Assembly: GCA_900315055.1 (NCBI GenBank)
Contig: OMXP01000014.1
Location: 1 to 50,149, forward strand
DNA from: an uncultured Lachnospiraceae bacterium
Lineage (GTDB): Bacteria; Bacillota; Clostridia; Lachnospirales; Lachnospiraceae
Direction: 5' to 3'
DNA length: 50,149 nucleotides
This document shows, piece after piece, positions 8,604 through 16,838 of this stretch. The notes beneath the pieces are model-generated. The model saw nothing but the letters and a program-made list of their open reading frames with translations. It was not told where the DNA came from and ran no database searches. A program made the position numbers and the translations under genes. The first letter of the stretch is position 1, and the number at the start of each line of letters is the position of its first letter.

Positions 8604-8888
8604 ATGAAGGAAATCTACGAATTTGACACCAGAATCGAACCGGTGAAGGAGAAGGGCGGCGCCTATGTCAGAGTGCCGATCGACCTTCGGAAGGAGTTCG
8701 GAAAGGGAAGGCTAAAGGTCCACGCGCAGTTTGATGCGGAGCCGTATGACGGAAGTGTTGTCAACATGGGCCTTAAGAATGAAGACGGCTCCATCTGCTA
8801 CATCCTCGGAATCCGAAAGGACATCCGAAAGAAGATCGGGAAAGACGTCGGGGACAGTGTCCATGTGACAATCCGGCCAGAACTGTAA
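8604..8888 (+). CDS. DUF1905-type small protein
   Basis: Cytosolic protein of 94 residues resembling the DUF1905 family (PF08922), a small beta-barrel domain of unknown function. Typical features are the opening YEFDTRIEP...GGAYVRVP, the central GLKNEDGS.CYILGIRKDIRKKIGK and the final VHVTIRPEL. The ATG at 8604 follows GGAAGAG. The gene sits between two terminators with nearly the same stem. The U-tract of the first ends only about 14 nt before the start codon, so expression probably depends on read-through or on an unseen promoter inside that structure. Confidence 0.75.
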   Translation: MKEIYEFDTRIEPVKEKGGAYVRVPIDLRKEFGKGRLKVHAQFDAEPYDGSVVNMGLKNEDGSICYILGIRKDIRKKIGKDVGDSVHVTIRPEL

Positions 8889-8921
8889 GAGGCAGGCAGA
8901 AGATAGAAGAATACAAAGAGG

Positions 8922-8962
8922 AAAAGGATCCGGAGACTGCAGTGTGCACTCCGGATTCTTTT
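8922..8962 (+). terminator. Terminator after the DUF1905-type gene
   Basis: AAGGATCCGGAG pairs with CTCCGGATTCTT (one wobble), followed by TTTT. The stem core is the same as in the lysC terminator. Confidence 0.8.
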
Positions 8963-9050
8963 GCGTGCAGGAAGGGGAAAACAGGGAAAAAATGAACAAA
9001 AACAGAGCTGAAGATTTGATAAGCAAAAGTAAAAAAGAACCGGGCGAATA

Positions 9051-9079
9051 TTTACATGTTGGTTAGTATCTGATAGAAT
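9051..9079 (+). promoter_or_regulatory. Sigma-A promoter of the first Rpn locus
   Basis: TTTACA, 17 bp, TAGAAT. Both boxes match 5 of 6 positions. The same arrangement (TTTACA, 17 bp, TAGTAT) lies at the equivalent place before the intact Rpn gene, which supports the call. Confidence 0.7.
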
Positions 9080-9086
9080 TTACTTA

Positions 9087-9363
9087 TGAATGAAACTCTT
9101 CATTTCCGAAACATCTGAAGGCCCATCCTCATTCATGCCTTTCTGCAGGCAGAACCCCGTACACAAAGAAGACGAACAAAAGAATGGCAGCAGACAGAAC
9201 GCAGCTCACAAAACCCAAAATAACATAAGCATATTATCTGGAGATATACATTCCCATCAGTCTCATTTCACTGCAGCATTTCGCGGGGATTTCATACCCT
9301 GCAGGCACTCGTCAAACCTTTATCCCTTCACAAATCATCAGTATAATGAAAGGAGAAAACAGA
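9087..9363 (+). promoter_or_regulatory. Conserved long leader of the first Rpn locus
   Basis: About 275 nt lie between the promoter and the Rpn start codon. Much of this is nearly identical to the leader of the intact copy (20490-20755), especially the last 130 nt. Two inverted repeats are kept in both: TTCTGC/GCAGAA (9141-9154) and GCGGGG/CCCTGC around an 8-nt loop (9283-9302). No convincing gene is seen inside. It may be a structured 5' UTR or simply part of the duplicated unit. Confidence 0.5.
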
Positions 9364-10286
9364 ATGAATTCGGCCGAAACAACCAGACCCAAGGAGCAGG
9401 TCAACGTCAAGTACAAGGACCGTCTGTTTAAGAGAATCTTCGGAACGGAAGAGGGCAAGGAGAATGCGCTTTCTCTGTACAACGCCGTAAACGGCACCGA
9501 CTACCAAGATGCAAGTTAGCTGACTTTCGATACCCTGGAAGATGTCATCTACATGGGGATGAAGAACGATGTCTCCTTCCTTTTCCTCAATACTCTTAAC
9601 GTATACGAACAGCAGTCGAGCGTGAACCCGAACATGCCCCTGCGCATGCTTCTGTATACGGCGCATATCCTGGAGTCCTATGTGAAGGTTCAGAAACTGC
9701 CGTTCTATAGCCCAGGACTTGTCATTATTCCACCGGTAAAACTTGTTGTGTTTTACAACGGACCAGACAGAACATCAAGGACGATACGTATCTGTATCTG
9801 AAGGACGCGTTCCCTGAGGGAGTGGAATCAGACGTACAGGTGAGAGCGCGCCTGATCAATATCAACAGCGGTCACAACAAAGAGATGCTTGAGAAGTGCA
9901 GCGCCCTGGGAGACTATTCGCTCCTGGTATCGCTGATCCGGGAATACCTTGATAATGCAATGCTGTCTGCCGTTTCCGATTCGGACGAGGCGATGGCCAT
10001 GGCACTGAGCTTTGCCTGGAAGGAGCTGCCGGACGGCTGGGTCAAGAGCTATATATTGCAGAACAGATCGGAGGTAGTGGATATGTTACTGACGGAATAC
10101 AATGAAACGGAGGCCAGAGAGTCGGTATATAAAGCTGGCGATGCACATGGGAAACAGGAAATGCTGGTCTCCGTCTTGACCACTCTGATGAGGGTCGATT
10201 CCCTGACGTTGGAGCAGGCAATGGACAAGCTGGAAGTCCCGGAAGCGGACCGGGTAAACATCAGAAAGGCTTTTGAGAAGCAGTAA
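9364..10286 (+). pseudogene. Rpn-family nuclease/putative transposase, nuclease part disrupted
   Basis: Decayed copy of the intact gene at 20756. It starts MNSAETTRPKEQ and keeps AAGGAG 7 nt upstream. Compared with the intact copy, a CAG codon has become TAG at 9517-9519 (after TDYQDAS). A 4-nt deletion near 9768 (AAAG missing after GACAG) then shifts the frame. After that point the sequence continues in the new frame to the normal stop at 10286. The PD-(D/E)XK motif region (NDVSF, YEQQSSVNPNMP) is present but cannot be joined to the start. The last 67 codons, from an internal ATG at 10083, are undamaged. Confidence 0.85.
10083..10286 (+). CDS. Rpn C-terminal small protein (intragenic antitoxin-like)
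   Basis: Reading frame of 67 residues starting MLLTEYNETEARES and ending DSLTLEQAMDKLEVPEADR...KAFEKQ. GGAGG lies at 10070-10074, 8 nt before the ATG. It is the C-terminal end of the disrupted Rpn gene and is free of stops. In enterobacterial Rpn proteins the C-terminal part is also made from an internal start and inhibits the full-length nuclease. Whether this site is used here is inference, but it fits the preservation of this part alone. It could also be an incidental remnant. Confidence 0.5.
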   Translation: MLLTEYNETEARESVYKAGDAHGKQEMLVSVLTTLMRVDSLTLEQAMDKLEVPEADRVNIRKAFEKQ

Positions 10287-10363
10287 ACCTTTCAAGGTCT
10301 TATTGCATTCAGCTGTGGAAGTCCAACTGTTGCAGGTAGTCATGGTGCACAGGAAAACATATC
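10287..10363 (+). repeat. Rpn linker repeat, copy 1
   Basis: About 77 bp between the Rpn stop codon and the next small gene. It is nearly identical to 21671-21748 and clearly related to 11065-11143 (shared ACCTTTCAAGGTCTTATT, CATTCAGC.GTGGAA.TCCAACTG and GTCATG.TGCA blocks). The RBS of a free-standing small gene begins right after it. Confidence 0.75.
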
Positions 10364-10374
10364 GGAGGGGTTAA

Positions 10375-10563
10375 ATGCTTTTGACGGAATATGATCCCGT
10401 AAAGGAAAAAGAGCTGCTTGTGAAGACGACAGAAATGAACACGCGGGTCCACGACCTGACTACTCTGATGGAAGCCGATTCCCTGACGCTTGAGCAGGCA
10501 ATGGACAAGCTGAAAGTTCTGGAAGCAGACCGTGTAAATATCAGAATGGCTTTTGAGAAGTAG
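10375..10563 (+). CDS. Free-standing Rpn C-terminal small protein
   Basis: Intact 62-residue protein starting MLLTEYDPVKEKELLVK and ending ALEADSLTLEQ-type sequence through MAFEK. GGAGG at 10364-10368 is 6 nt before the ATG. It corresponds only to the C-terminal end of the Rpn protein. Residues KEKELLVKTTEMNTRVHDLTTLM are the same as in the intact Rpn gene at 21479 and differ from the neighbouring disrupted copy, so it derives from, or has recombined with, the other locus. Position and RBS suggest a real small gene, possibly an antitoxin-like inhibitor. The stop comes one codon early (CAG to TAG) relative to its relatives. Confidence 0.55.
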   Translation: MLLTEYDPVKEKELLVKTTEMNTRVHDLTTLMEADSLTLEQAMDKLKVLEADRVNIRMAFEK

Positions 10564-10569
10564 TGAACA

Positions 10570-11064
10570 TCTGAAAGATACATTTTCTGAAGGCGTGGAA
10601 TCGGACGTCTAGGTGAGGGCACGCCTGATCAACATCAACAGCGGTCACAATAAAGAGATGCTTGAGAAGTGCAGCGCACTGGGCGACTACTCGCTCCTGG
10701 TATCGCTGATCCTGGAATACCTCGACAACTGCCTGCCATTTCCGATTCGGACGAGGCGATGGCCATGGCACTGAGCTTTGCCTGGAAGGAGCTGCCGGAC
10801 GGCTGGATGAAGAGCTATATTTTGCAGGACAGATCGGAGGTAGTAGATATGTTGCTGACAGAATATTATGAGACGGAGACCAGAGAGTCGGTATATAAAG
10901 CTGGCGATGCAAATGGCTTTAAGAGAGGCGTAATGGACAATTTGGTCTCGTGTCTGACCAATCTGATGAGAGCTGATTCCCTGACACTTGAGCAGGCAAT
11001 GGACAAGCTGGAAGTTCCGAAAGCGGATCGTGTAAACATCAGAAAGGCTTTTGAGAAGCAGTAA
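10570..11064 (+). pseudogene. Partial Rpn copy lacking the nuclease N-terminus
   Basis: Begins abruptly in the middle of the Rpn coding sequence (equivalent to LKDAFSDGTESDVQVRARL of the intact protein), directly after the preceding small gene. It carries a CAG to TAG change at 10610-10612 and a deletion of about 7 nt near 10728, which breaks the frame before SDSDEAMAMALSFAWKELPDGW. The nuclease motifs are absent. From the internal ATG at 10849 onward it is undamaged. Confidence 0.8.
10849..11064 (+). CDS. Rpn C-terminal small protein inside the partial copy
   Basis: Intact 71-residue frame starting MLLTEYYETETRESVYKAG and ending VPKADRVNIRKAFEKQ, with GGAGG at 10836-10840, 8 nt upstream. 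Its body resembles the version in the first disrupted gene (RESVYKAGDA), not the free-standing one before it. As with the other copies, this part is open although the nuclease region before it is broken. Expression would need a promoter upstream of the whole cluster or an internal one. Confidence 0.45.
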   Translation: MLLTEYYETETRESVYKAGDANGFKRGVMDNLVSCLTNLMRADSLTLEQAMDKLEVPKADRVNIRKAFEKQ

Positions 11065-11143
11065 ACCTTTGCAATGTCTTGTTGCATTCAGCCGTGGAAA
11101 TCCAACTGATGTCGACTGTCATGATGCATCGGAAAACAGATCG
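11065..11143 (+). repeat. Rpn linker repeat, copy 3 (diverged)
   Basis: Related to 10287-10363 and 21671-21748 but more diverged. It still ends in AAACAGATCGGGGGA where the others have the small-gene RBS, but no small reading frame follows. The third satellite gene appears lost. The rest of the gap up to 11346 holds only the terminator at 11270. Confidence 0.65.
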
Positions 11144-11269
11144 GGGGAACTTGTTTACTTCTTACAGATAATCCCGCAGACAGGATCTTTGCTTTTTCAC
11201 TGTCCGTGTCCATGTGATGATACAGCGGGAACAGGAACAGCGGTCAAAAGATATAAGAATCAGGATTGG

Positions 11270-11312
11270 AAGGATCCGGAATATGGCAGTACGCCGTTTC
11301 CGGATCCTTTTT
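11270..11312 (+). terminator. Terminator after the first Rpn cluster
   Basis: AAGGATCCGG pairs with CCGGATCCTT, with an inner ATGGC/GCCGT extension, followed by TTTTT. The outer stem is identical to the lysC terminator. Confidence 0.85.
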
Positions 11313-11346
11313 CTGTGACAGGAATTCTTCTGACATCTCTGGAATA

Positions 11347-11361
11347 TTGTAAACTTTACAA
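11347..11361. promoter_or_regulatory. Perfect inverted repeat overlapping a -35 box
   Basis: TTGTAAA-C-TTTACAA, a 7-1-7 palindrome. Its right arm contains the -35 hexamer TTTACA of the promoter for the lipoprotein/kinase/regulator operon. Position suggests a regulator binding site. It resembles a cre site but lacks the central CG. Confidence 0.5.
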
Positions 11362-11383
11362 AAAAAACCTTATCGCCAATAAT
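11355..11383 (+). promoter_or_regulatory. Promoter of the sensor operon
   Basis: TTTACA, 17 bp, AATAAT. Each box matches 5 of 6 positions. It lies about 60 nt before the start of the solute-binding lipoprotein. Confidence 0.55.
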
Positions 11384-11441
11384 AACGATGTGCAGATTGC
11401 ACAGATAATAACAACCTGTCGAATCATTGGGGAAAATAGTC

Positions 11442-12479
11442 ATGATAAGCTGGAAGAAGAGGGGGATTGTTCTGTGTCTTATACTTCCGCTGGCTCTTGT
11501 CGGGTGTGCGGAAAAGCAGAAGGAAGGAGAGGGAGAACTGACTCCGGTGCCGGAAGAAAACCGGCTCACACTTTTTACCTCCCACAAACCCGAAGTTTAT
11601 CAGCCGATCCTTGTCGAGTTTGAAAATCGCACAGGGATCATTGTCGATGTCACGGCAGGCGGGACGACAGAGCGCATGGAGGAGATCGAAAACTTTGCGA
11701 TCGGCAGCGTCGATGTGATGTTCGGTGGCGGTGAGGAGAGTTATGCCGCCTATGCGGATTGTTTTACACCATATGAGACGGACAGCAGAGAGAACCTGGA
11801 TCCGAAGATTTTTACAGAAGATGCAGTATGGACACCGTTTTCGGAGCTGCCGCTGGTGCTGATTTACAATACGAGGCTTGTCGATGAGGATGATGCGCCA
11901 AAGGGCTGGGAGGATCTGCTGACAGGAAAGGCGTGGACCGGAAAGGTTGCGTTTGCCAATCCGCACAATTCAGGGACGAGCGTTACGATTCTCACATCAC
12001 TGCCTCAGATTTTGAAATGGGATCCCGGAGATTGCATTGATCTTCTTGCAGCACAGATCGGCGGTGATGTCCTTTCCGGGAGCGGAGATGTGGTGGATGC
12101 CGTGGAGATGGGCACGAAGAGTGTCGGGATTACGCTCGAGGAGACCGCGAAGAAGCGTATGGCTCAAGGAGCACACATCGGGATTGTCTATCCAAAGGAG
12201 GGAACCTGCAATGTTCCCGATGCTGCGGCGATCGTGAAGAAGGCACCGCATGAAGAGAATGCAAAGGCTTTTCTGGATTTTACGGTTAGTACTGACATCC
12301 AGCAGATGATCCAGGATGAGATGTACCGGAGAAGCGTTCGTACGGATCTGACCTCCGACTGGGAAAAGCCGATCCATGTTGTACCGTTTGATCTTTCATG
12401 GGCAGTTGAGCATCAGGGTGAGCTCATGCAACTCTGGGATACAGCCATGGGAACGAAAGGCGGTGCGGAGGATGCGTAA
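11442..12479 (+). CDS. Solute-binding lipoprotein, ligand-sensing partner of a two-component system
   Basis: Exported lipoprotein of 345 residues with a signal peptide ending LALVGC (lipobox). The mature part is a type-2 periplasmic-binding fold of the iron/spermidine/sugar-phosphate group: LTLFTSHKPEVYQPILVEFENRTGI, TAGGTTERMEEIE, LPLVLIYNTRLV, GWEDLL and FANPHNSGTS. The start at 11442 follows GGGGA; an earlier TTG is less likely. It overlaps the histidine kinase by 8 nt. Together with the kinase and AraC-type regulator it mirrors HptA-HptS-HptR (glucose-6-phosphate sensing) and PgtC-PgtB, where the binding protein presents ligand to the kinase. Ligand is not proven. It could instead be a transport binding protein. 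Confidence 0.8.
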   Translation: MISWKKRGIVLCLILPLALVGCAEKQKEGEGELTPVPEENRLTLFTSHKPEVYQPILVEFENRTGIIVDVTAGGTTERMEEIENFAIGSVDVMFGGGEESYAAYADCFTPYETDSRENLDPKIFTEDAVWTPFSELPLVLIYNTRLVDEDDAPKGWEDLLTGKAWTGKVAFANPHNSGTSVTILTSLPQILKWDPGDCIDLLAAQIGGDVLSGSGDVVDAVEMGTKSVGITLEETAKKRMAQGAHIGIVYPKEGTCNVPDAAAIVKKAPHEENAKAFLDFTVSTDIQQMIQDEMYRRSVRTDLTSDWEKPIHVVPFDLSWAVEHQGELMQLWDTAMGTKGGAEDA

Positions 12480-14244
12480 AAACAGACAACGCCTTCGAAC
12501 ACTCCTCACCGGTTCCTTTCGCCGCCGGCTGACCTTTTCCTTTATTGCGATTGCAGTGGTTCCGCTCGTCCTCTGCGGATTCCTCATGATTGCTGTTCTG
12601 CAAAGCAGCGTGGAGCGGGGCTCCCGCCAGGACGCGGAAAGTGAGATTTCGAGACAGGACGAGATGCTGACAACACTTCTGGATGGAGTGTCATCTTCCC
12701 TTGATACACTGTCGAATGCTTCGCCGGTGAAGGCGGCATTAAAGAGGGAGAGAGAAAATGTTCCGGCGGTCAATACATTGCTGTTTGCTAAGACGGCTGA
12801 CATCAGGGAAAGTGTGCGGATTGATATCCTGACGGCAGACGGCAGCTGTATCTACACCACGGGATCAAGGCAGGACGGAGAAAACCTGCCGACCAATACC
12901 GGAATCCTGTACGAGGCGCAGCGGAACACAGGGAGTCTCGCGATTCTTGCCTACAAACCTTTTTCGTCTTCGGTGAAAAGCCGCTCGGGGACGAGGATTC
13001 GGGCTGCAAGGGCCGTGACGACAAAGGACAACGGGATTCTGGGGTATGTAACGGCATCGGTCAGCAAGGAGAATCTCGATACGCTCTGTTCGCCTGTTCT
13101 TTCTTCGAGAGATGGTCTGACCCTGCTCAACCGGTTTGGCGAAGAGGTGTACTCAACGCAGACAGCCTATGAGCTTGATGCCGCCGAGAAGATTCGGGAG
13201 AGCCTTCTGAACAGCGGAAAGGCGCAGGGGGCGCTGCAGGGTTTTTCTCTGTATATCCGGCCGGTTGGAACATACGGTCTGACACAGATCCTCATCAAGC
13301 GCAATGCCATAGATGACACGACACAGAAACAGATGACGGTCCTTCTCTGGTTATTCACCATGATGAGCCTTGGAATCTGCGTTTTTGCAGCAGTCCGGAT
13401 CTCACAGAGCCTGTCGAGGCCGATTACGGACATGACAGAAGCAATGGAGGAGGTGAAAAGGGGCAATCTTGCGGTTCGGATTCCGGAGGGCAGACCGGAT
13501 GAACTGGGAACCCTCTCGGAGAATTTCAATGTGATGACGGCACGCATTGATGAGAATATGCGCGAGAAGGTTGCAAATGAAAAGAAGCTCAACAATGTGC
13601 GCATTGCGATGATGCAGGCACAGCTCAACCCGCATTTCCTCTACAACACGCTGGACTCCATCAAATGGCTGTCAAAGGAGGCCGGGGTACCTGAAATTGC
13701 GACACTCTCGAGCAAACTTGCCAGGATCCTGCGCACCGCGATCTCGGGGGACGCGTTCATCCCCTTGTCCGAGGAATTCGGACTCTGCGAGAGCTACGGG
13801 GAAATCCAGAATATTCGCTTCCTGGGCAGATATACATTCACCTTTCTTCTGCCGAAAGAACTGGAAGAGGCGAAGGTCCCGAAACTGATTCTGCAGCCGA
13901 TTGTCGAGAATGCCTGTATTCACGGGCTGGATGACAGGGAAGGACGCATTGTTACTGCAGCAAGGGCACAGGGAAATGACCTGGTACTTTCTGTTGAGGA
14001 CGACGGGAGCGGTATGGACGACGCGATGATAGCGCGGATCAACATGCACGCACTGAACGGGAAGTCAGGACATATCGGGTTATCAAACGTTGACATGATC
14101 TGCCGGCTGAATTACGGCACGGAGTACGGGCTGTCGGCATTAAAACGGGATGGCGGCGGGACCGTTATCCGGATCGTACTGCCGCTCACCTTTATGGACG
14201 GGAAACATGAACAAAAGAGAAAAGACGATGGAAGAACTGCATAA
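12472..14244 (+). CDS. Sensor histidine kinase (LytS/YesM-type)
   Basis: Membrane sensor kinase of 590 residues. A first span (about 22-44, TFSFIAIAVVPLVLCGFLMI) is followed by an extracellular domain of about 240 residues, a second span near 290-310, and a HAMP-like linker (SRPITDMTEAMEEVKRGNL). The His_kinase domain has the phospho-accepting His in QLNPHFLYNTLDSIKWLS (His about 388), and the ATPase has LQPIVENACIHGL and DDGSGM. The ATG at 12472 lies inside the previous stop region with AAAGG 11 nt upstream; an in-frame GTG at 12463 is also possible. It is translationally coupled to the lipoprotein before it and the regulator after it. Confidence 0.9.
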   Translation: MRKNRQRLRTLLTGSFRRRLTFSFIAIAVVPLVLCGFLMIAVLQSSVERGSRQDAESEISRQDEMLTTLLDGVSSSLDTLSNASPVKAALKRERENVPAVNTLLFAKTADIRESVRIDILTADGSCIYTTGSRQDGENLPTNTGILYEAQRNTGSLAILAYKPFSSSVKSRSGTRIRAARAVTTKDNGILGYVTASVSKENLDTLCSPVLSSRDGLTLLNRFGEEVYSTQTAYELDAAEKIRESLLNSGKAQGALQGFSLYIRPVGTYGLTQILIKRNAIDDTTQKQMTVLLWLFTMMSLGICVFAAVRISQSLSRPITDMTEAMEEVKRGNLAVRIPEGRPDELGTLSENFNVMTARIDENMREKVANEKKLNNVRIAMMQAQLNPHFLYNTLDSIKWLSKEAGVPEIATLSSKLARILRTAISGDAFIPLSEEFGLCESYGEIQNIRFLGRYTFTFLLPKELEEAKVPKLILQPIVENACIHGLDDREGRIVTAARAQGNDLVLSVEDDGSGMDDAMIARINMHALNGKSGHIGLSNVDMICRLNYGTEYGLSALKRDGGGTVIRIVLPLTFMDGKHEQKRKDDGRTA

Positions 14245-15028
14245 GGTTCTCATTGTGGACGACGAGAAGCTTGTTCGGGACGGACTGGTGCGTTCCGTCG
14301 ACTGGAGAGCGTATGGACTGTACTGCGCGGGCAGCTGTGCTGACGGACTGAGCGGACTTGATGCGGTGCACACGCTCTCGCCGGATCTGGTGATCTGCGA
14401 CATCCGCATGCCGAAAATGACGGGACTTGAGATGATGCAGAGACTTCGGAAAGAGGGAAACGATGTCGAGGTGATTTTCCTCACCGCCTACAGTGATTTC
14501 ACCTACGCAAGGGACGCGCTGCGGCTTCTTGCAGCGGACTATCTCCTGAAGCCCTTCGAGGACGAGGAGTTTGATGAAGCACTGAGAAAGGTCATTCGCC
14601 GGCGTAACTGGAAGATCCCGGAAAGAGAAAGATGCAAAGAACCAATCCTGCCGGAAACAGGGACACAGAGCGCCATTGACCCGTCTCTTCGGGATCCGGT
14701 GACGAAGAATGTCTACTGCCTGCGTGCCATGCAGGTGATCAAGAATCATTACGGAGAGAAAAGCCTTTCGGTGAGCACGGTTGCCGATGCTCTTGGGATC
14801 AGCGACGGATATCTGAGCCGCGTGTTCCGGGCGGGTACCGGTATCACCCCGGCGGCCTATATCACGATGGTGAGAATGCGCAATGCCAAGAATCTTCTCC
14901 GCATGCATACTTACAAAGTTTATGAGGTCGCGGATCTGTGCGGATACACGGATATCACATACTTCTCCTCGACCTTCAAGAAGGTCGTCGGCATGTCGCC
15001 GACGAAGTTTCAGAACGAGGAAAGTTGA
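14228..15028 (+). CDS. Response regulator with AraC-type DNA-binding domain
   Basis: Cytosolic transcription factor of 266 residues. The receiver domain runs 1-125, with acidic pair DD (11-12), phospho-acceptor Asp58 in LVICDIRMPKM, and the conserved Lys in LLKPF. The C-terminal AraC/XylS domain (about 165-266) has two helix-turn-helix units (VSTVADALGISDGYLSRVFR and VYEVADLCGYTDITYFSSTFKK), and the family ending is GMSPTKF. It overlaps the kinase gene by 17 nt. An in-frame ATG at 14207 could add seven residues. The obvious candidate target is the ABC importer starting at 15283, whose upstream gap has a perfect dyad. Confidence 0.9.
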   Translation: MEELHKVLIVDDEKLVRDGLVRSVDWRAYGLYCAGSCADGLSGLDAVHTLSPDLVICDIRMPKMTGLEMMQRLRKEGNDVEVIFLTAYSDFTYARDALRLLAADYLLKPFEDEEFDEALRKVIRRRNWKIPERERCKEPILPETGTQSAIDPSLRDPVTKNVYCLRAMQVIKNHYGEKSLSVSTVADALGISDGYLSRVFRAGTGITPAAYITMVRMRNAKNLLRMHTYKVYEVADLCGYTDITYFSSTFKKVVGMSPTKFQNEES

Positions 15029-15079
15029 CACAAGCGATCGGCCGCTCCTGACGGATCAATACAATATATACAGAACTAT

Positions 15080-15091
15080 ACGGATATCCGT
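15080..15091. promoter_or_regulatory. Palindrome upstream of the ABC importer
   Basis: ACGGATATCCGT, a perfect 12-bp dyad in the 254-bp A+T-rich gap between the response regulator and the importer binding protein. It is a candidate operator. I could not pick out a convincing promoter in this gap. Confidence 0.35.
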
Positions 15092-15282
15092 AAGAATAAC
15101 GGTCATAACGCATATATAAAATGGCACCAGCACGGATATATATGTGCATGATCATAAAATCACAAACTATGTCAGATCTATCCGGTAGTTAAATTATACA
15201 AAAGTACCTATTCTTGAATTGTAGCAGAAACGATCGGGTCCCGGGGAAGGCCCGTAAGTGAAACAAGGAGGGTAGGTACGTT

Positions 15283-16725
15283 ATGAAGAAAAAGATTTTT
15301 TCCTGTCTGATGGCCGGTATCTTTGCAGCATCGATTCTGACCGGGTGCGGAAGTGGAAGTTCCGATGCGGGCACTGACACTTCAACAGCGGATACAGCAG
15401 CCTCATCTCAGACCGCTGAGACAGCTGCCACAACCGTAACAGCTGAAGAAACGGACGATTCCGCAGAACTTACGCCGACACAGCAGATTATCCAGCAGGC
15501 AGAAGGCATGACGCTTGATGAGCTTGCCGCAAAAGCCATCGAGGAATCAAACGGTGCGACATTTTACGGTGTCGGCAACAGCTCAAGAGGAAAGACGGCA
15601 CTGCCGCTGTTTGTTGCCTATCTGCAGACGATTGATCCTTCCTACAATATGGATTTCGACTGGCAGCAGCCCAAGAACAACAAGATCTTCGATCAGCTCT
15701 CCGCCGACAGTGCAAAGTCAACCGGAACCTTTGCGATGACGCTGATCCAGGACGGCAATCAGATTCAGTCCAAGATGGTCGAGACCGGTATTCTCGATAC
15801 CTTCATTCCGAAGGAATGGGCGGACGCAAACGGGACCACGGCAGATGCGTATGAGGGATTCCTGCCTTTGCAGACTCTGAACAAGGTCTTCATGTTCAAC
15901 AATACCGGAAGCAAGACCTTTGACAACTGCTGGGATTTTGTAGCCGAGGGGGAACATCCTCTTTTCATGGATATCGATTCTGAGGTTGTCGGCAAGAACT
16001 TCCTGACGATGCTCACAAAGCCGGAGTATGCCGCATACCTCAAGGATGCTTATGATCAGCTCTCTGATGACGAGAAGGCATACCTGGATCCCGTCATTGA
16101 GGAGGAGCAGCAGGACGCTTCGGACTTTGGGCTGGATGAGAATGGCGCCTATGCGCTTGCCTGGATCCGTCTGTGGGTAGAAAACTACAACGCCCAGACA
16201 GATGATGGCCCGATCTGCGAAACTCTGACTTCTGCATCGGCAACCGATCAGAGTGGTCTTCTGGTCTATTCCAAGCTGCGCTCCATCGAGGAGTCCGCAG
16301 AGACCTCTGTCAACAACATCACCGTTGCCGCCTATCAGGACGGATACGAGGGAATCGGCGGCTATGGCTACTGCCATTATCTGTTTGTCACCGACAACAG
16401 TCCGTTGCCGTGGACGGCATGTGCCTTCATCTCCTACCTGACTACGACAAAGGACGGCTTTTCTGCCTGGGGCAAGGATATGGGCGGTTACAGTTCCAAT
16501 CCGGAAGTCATGGAAGAGACAGAAGCTGAGTACAACCACAAGGAAGGTGGATTTGTCGACGGCGTCGACACATATCCTGCCAAGGACGATCGCGGCTATG
16601 AGTGGTGGACCACCGATGGCAAGCTCGTTCTCGAGGATCCGCAGTACTGTGCAGATTCCGACTGGACGATTGGCAGCTGGATCGAAGGACTGACAAAGTG
16701 GTCACCGGAGGCAGCAACAGAATAA
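15283..16725 (+). CDS. ABC importer solute-binding lipoprotein
   Basis: Exported lipoprotein of 480 residues with signal peptide and lipobox SILTGC (Cys22). A low-complexity Ser/Thr/Ala-rich linker (about 23-60) leads into a large substrate-binding domain. Segments such as FLPLQTLNKVFMFNNTGS, ENGAYALAWIRLW and LPWTACAFISYLTTTKDGFSAWGKDMGGYSSNP look like an extracellular binding protein of the iron/sugar-phosphate class. GGAGG lies about 13 nt before the ATG. It is followed by a fused permease and an ATPase, so it is the importer's binding component. It is longer than AfuA/FbpA proteins (about 340), so the substrate stays open. Confidence 0.8.
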   Translation: MKKKIFSCLMAGIFAASILTGCGSGSSDAGTDTSTADTAASSQTAETAATTVTAEETDDSAELTPTQQIIQQAEGMTLDELAAKAIEESNGATFYGVGNSSRGKTALPLFVAYLQTIDPSYNMDFDWQQPKNNKIFDQLSADSAKSTGTFAMTLIQDGNQIQSKMVETGILDTFIPKEWADANGTTADAYEGFLPLQTLNKVFMFNNTGSKTFDNCWDFVAEGEHPLFMDIDSEVVGKNFLTMLTKPEYAAYLKDAYDQLSDDEKAYLDPVIEEEQQDASDFGLDENGAYALAWIRLWVENYNAQTDDGPICETLTSASATDQSGLLVYSKLRSIEESAETSVNNITVAAYQDGYEGIGGYGYCHYLFVTDNSPLPWTACAFISYLTTTKDGFSAWGKDMGGYSSNPEVMEETEAEYNHKEGGFVDGVDTYPAKDDRGYEWWTTDGKLVLEDPQYCADSDWTIGSWIEGLTKWSPEAATE

Positions 16726-16774
16726 ACACACGCAGGCAGTGGCCTGTCAGTGGACACTGTCACGTGTGACATGC

Positions 16775-16820
16775 AGGGCTGCTGCAGACGGAACAGGAAT
16801 CCGGTGCGGCAGCCCTTTTT
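16775..16820 (+). terminator. Internal terminator between binding protein and permease
   Basis: AGGGCTGC pairs with GCAGCCCT across a 26-nt loop region, followed by TTTT. It is placed so that only part of the transcripts reach the permease, giving excess binding protein. Confidence 0.7.
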
Positions 16821-16838
16821 CTCAGAAAGGGGATTCGC

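Noticed and set aside
11347..11361. Catabolite-control (cre) site
   Set aside because: The dyad TTGTAAACTTTACAA resembles cre, but the central CG is missing and the spacing is one base short. It is kept only as an unassigned operator.
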